From: Corynebacterium lubricantis DSM 45231
GTDB taxonomy: Bacteria; Actinomycetota; Actinomycetes; Mycobacteriales; Mycobacteriaceae
Direction: 5' to 3'
NCBI RefSeq assembly: GCF_000379425.1
Contig: NZ_KB902185.1
Location: 23,079 to 87,078, forward strand
Length of the DNA stretch: 64,000 nt
Position numbers and translations under genes: made by a program. Numbering within the stretch: position 1 is the first letter of the stretch; each line of letters starts with the position of its first letter. Shown in pieces: positions 63,115 to 64,000 of the stretch. Below the pieces are notes generated by a model. That model saw only the letters and a program-made list of their open reading frames with translations, was not told the origin of the DNA and did no database searches.

Positions 63115-63651
63115 ATGCCTGAAGTACCAACTACTGAATTTTGGCGCGATATTAAGCCAATTGCGAACTCTTCGAAGCCAGGTTCATTGCCTGAGATTCA
63201 CCTGCCAGATGCCGATTCACTTGCCGATGAGCGATACTATGCGCCACTTTCTGAAACTGCTTGGTCTCGGCCACTGTTCATCAACATTCAGGACAACATG
63301 TGGTCTGACGTGATGTACTGCAAAAATGCAGGTCTAGTCAATCGGCACTATCACCCGAGGGAAGTTTTCGCTTGGACAATTTCAGGCAAGTGGGGATACC
63401 TAGAGTATGACTGGACTGCAACGCCAGGCTCCTTTGTCTATGAGACGCCCGGTGGCTCCCATACTTTGGTTGCCTATGAGTCCGATGAGCCGATGCGGAC
63501 CCACTTTATTGTTCGTGGGCCCTTACTGTGGCTAGATGACGAGGGTGAAGTTACTGGACATTTTGATGTGTTTGATTACATCGAACTGTGCAAGAAGCAC
63601 TATGAGGAAGTCGGATTAGGTGCTCACCTTATTGACGAATTGATTCGTTAA
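63115..63651 (+). CDS. Cupin, 2,4'-dihydroxyacetophenone dioxygenase family
   Basis: This 178-residue cupin has metal-binding histidines in VNRHYHPREVFAWTISG, then TPGGSHTLV, as in the 2,4'-dihydroxyacetophenone dioxygenase family, which splits carbon-carbon bonds in aryl ketones. The actual substrate is unknown. ATG 63115 follows GGAGGA (63105-63110); the longer frame from 63034 starts inside a ribosome-like site. The region is AT-richer than the core genes, which suggests gain by transfer. An AraC-type regulator remnant sits tail to tail with it. Confidence 0.82.
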   Translation: MPEVPTTEFWRDIKPIANSSKPGSLPEIHLPDADSLADERYYAPLSETAWSRPLFINIQDNMWSDVMYCKNAGLVNRHYHPREVFAWTISGKWGYLEYDWTATPGSFVYETPGGSHTLVAYESDEPMRTHFIVRGPLLWLDDEGEVTGHFDVFDYIELCKKHYEEVGLGAHLIDELIR

Positions 63652-63841
63652 TCTGAGAGCTTTTGCTTCGAAGATTCCCAGGAGTGGTGCCAAAACGTTC
63701 CACGAATCGTCGATGGCCATTTGATGGGCTTCCGAACCCATTTTGATAGAAAACCTCGTTGATCCTAATCCTTGAAAACTTAGGGTCTACGAGGTTTTCG
63801 GCGACCTTTTCCAATCTAAATCGAAGTACCTCTCGCGCGAT
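63629..63841 (-). pseudogene. AraC-family regulator, C-terminal remnant
   Basis: About 70 codons encode the end of an AraC HTH domain: VLRFRLEKVAENL, then INEVFYQNGFGSPSNGHRRF and RFGTTPGNLRSK. The N-terminal effector domain and the first HTH helices are missing; upstream of about 63841 the frame changes to unrelated sequence that looks like the end of another insertion sequence. The gene is therefore cut. Its original role was probably to control the cupin gene, which it overlaps by 23 bp. Confidence 0.75.
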
Positions 63842-63975
63842 TGTGGTTCCTCGGGGTTGCGTCCAATAGTGTGGTGTACAGCTACCGCCTGGTGAACCCC
63901 CCCTGCCGACCAGCAAGGAGACCACCGCGGTACCTTTCGACTCAGCTCCTACACATCCTCGAAAGGACACCAACG

Positions 63976-64000
63976 ATGGCCTCCGCGCCCAATCATATCG
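63976..64000 (+). CDS. Start of a gene, probably an IS256-type transposase (partial)
   Basis: ATG 63976 follows GAAAGGA and opens MASAPNHI before the window ends. The preceding noncoding sequence cuts the AraC gene, and the residues resemble the start of corynebacterial IS256 transposases. Very little sequence is available, so this is a guess. Confidence 0.35.

Overview
The window looks like chromosomal DNA of a Corynebacterium (mycolic-acid-forming Actinomycetota). Three things support this. Many genes are high-GC with GTG starts. Two WhiB regulators, an actinobacterial bL37 protein, LpqB, MtrAB and AdnAB are present. The gene order follows the Mycobacterium tuberculosis stretch from whiB2 through Rv3258, manB, manA, sahH, tmk, mtrA, mtrB, lpqB, hpf, secA1, rsgA, aroA, sigH, rshA, whiB1, the Rv3212/rhlE genes, adnAB, nudC and uvrD2 to Rv3193. 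Synteny statements are from memory, not from a search.

Layout. 1-4.8 kb: the 3' end of purK, purE, a DUF218 protein, an SDR oxidoreductase, two unrecognised small proteins and a TIGR03089 protein. 4.9-9.2 kb: an AbgT-type transporter with an M20 amidohydrolase, facing a GntP-type permease. 9.4-20.1 kb: cell-envelope and sugar-nucleotide genes (LCP ligase, WbbL-like rhamnosyltransferase, ManC-like pyrophosphorylase, phosphomannomutase, phosphomannose isomerase), with WhcD and conserved actinobacterial proteins between them. 21-31.2 kb: sahH, tmk, the MtrA-MtrB-LpqB envelope stress system, a ComF-like protein, long HPF and SecA. 31.2-38 kb: RsgA, AroA, an SRAP protein, SigH with anti-sigma RshA, ribosomal protein bL37 (24 aa, easily missed) and WhcE. 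38-58.2 kb: a DEAD-box helicase, a DUF3152 metzincin-like protein, the AdnA/AdnB end-resection helicase-nuclease, a K+ channel, NudC, UvrD2, a cyclodehydratase-like orphan, YgjP-like and DUF2342 proteins and a PDZ-Lon protease. 58.2-61.2 kb: a large UPF0182 membrane protein. 61.4-64 kb: initiator tRNA-fMet, then an accessory tail with an IS1249-type insertion sequence, a cupin dioxygenase-like gene and an AraC regulator remnant that seems cut by a second insertion sequence running off the window.

The core part is conserved housekeeping and envelope biology; I see no CRISPR array, prophage or obvious defence island. The most interesting signals are regulatory or gene-structural: an apparent CTG start for mtrB; two divergent leaderless genes (aroA and the SRAP gene) whose -10 elements share one AT-rich hexamer in a 19-bp gap; an MtrA-type direct repeat about 3 kb from mtrAB; a candidate SigH-autoregulatory promoter; a GlxR/CRP-like site in a 613-bp gap upstream of whcE; an anti-sigma factor lacking the usual ZAS histidine; and many tail-to-tail gene pairs that overlap or nearly touch.
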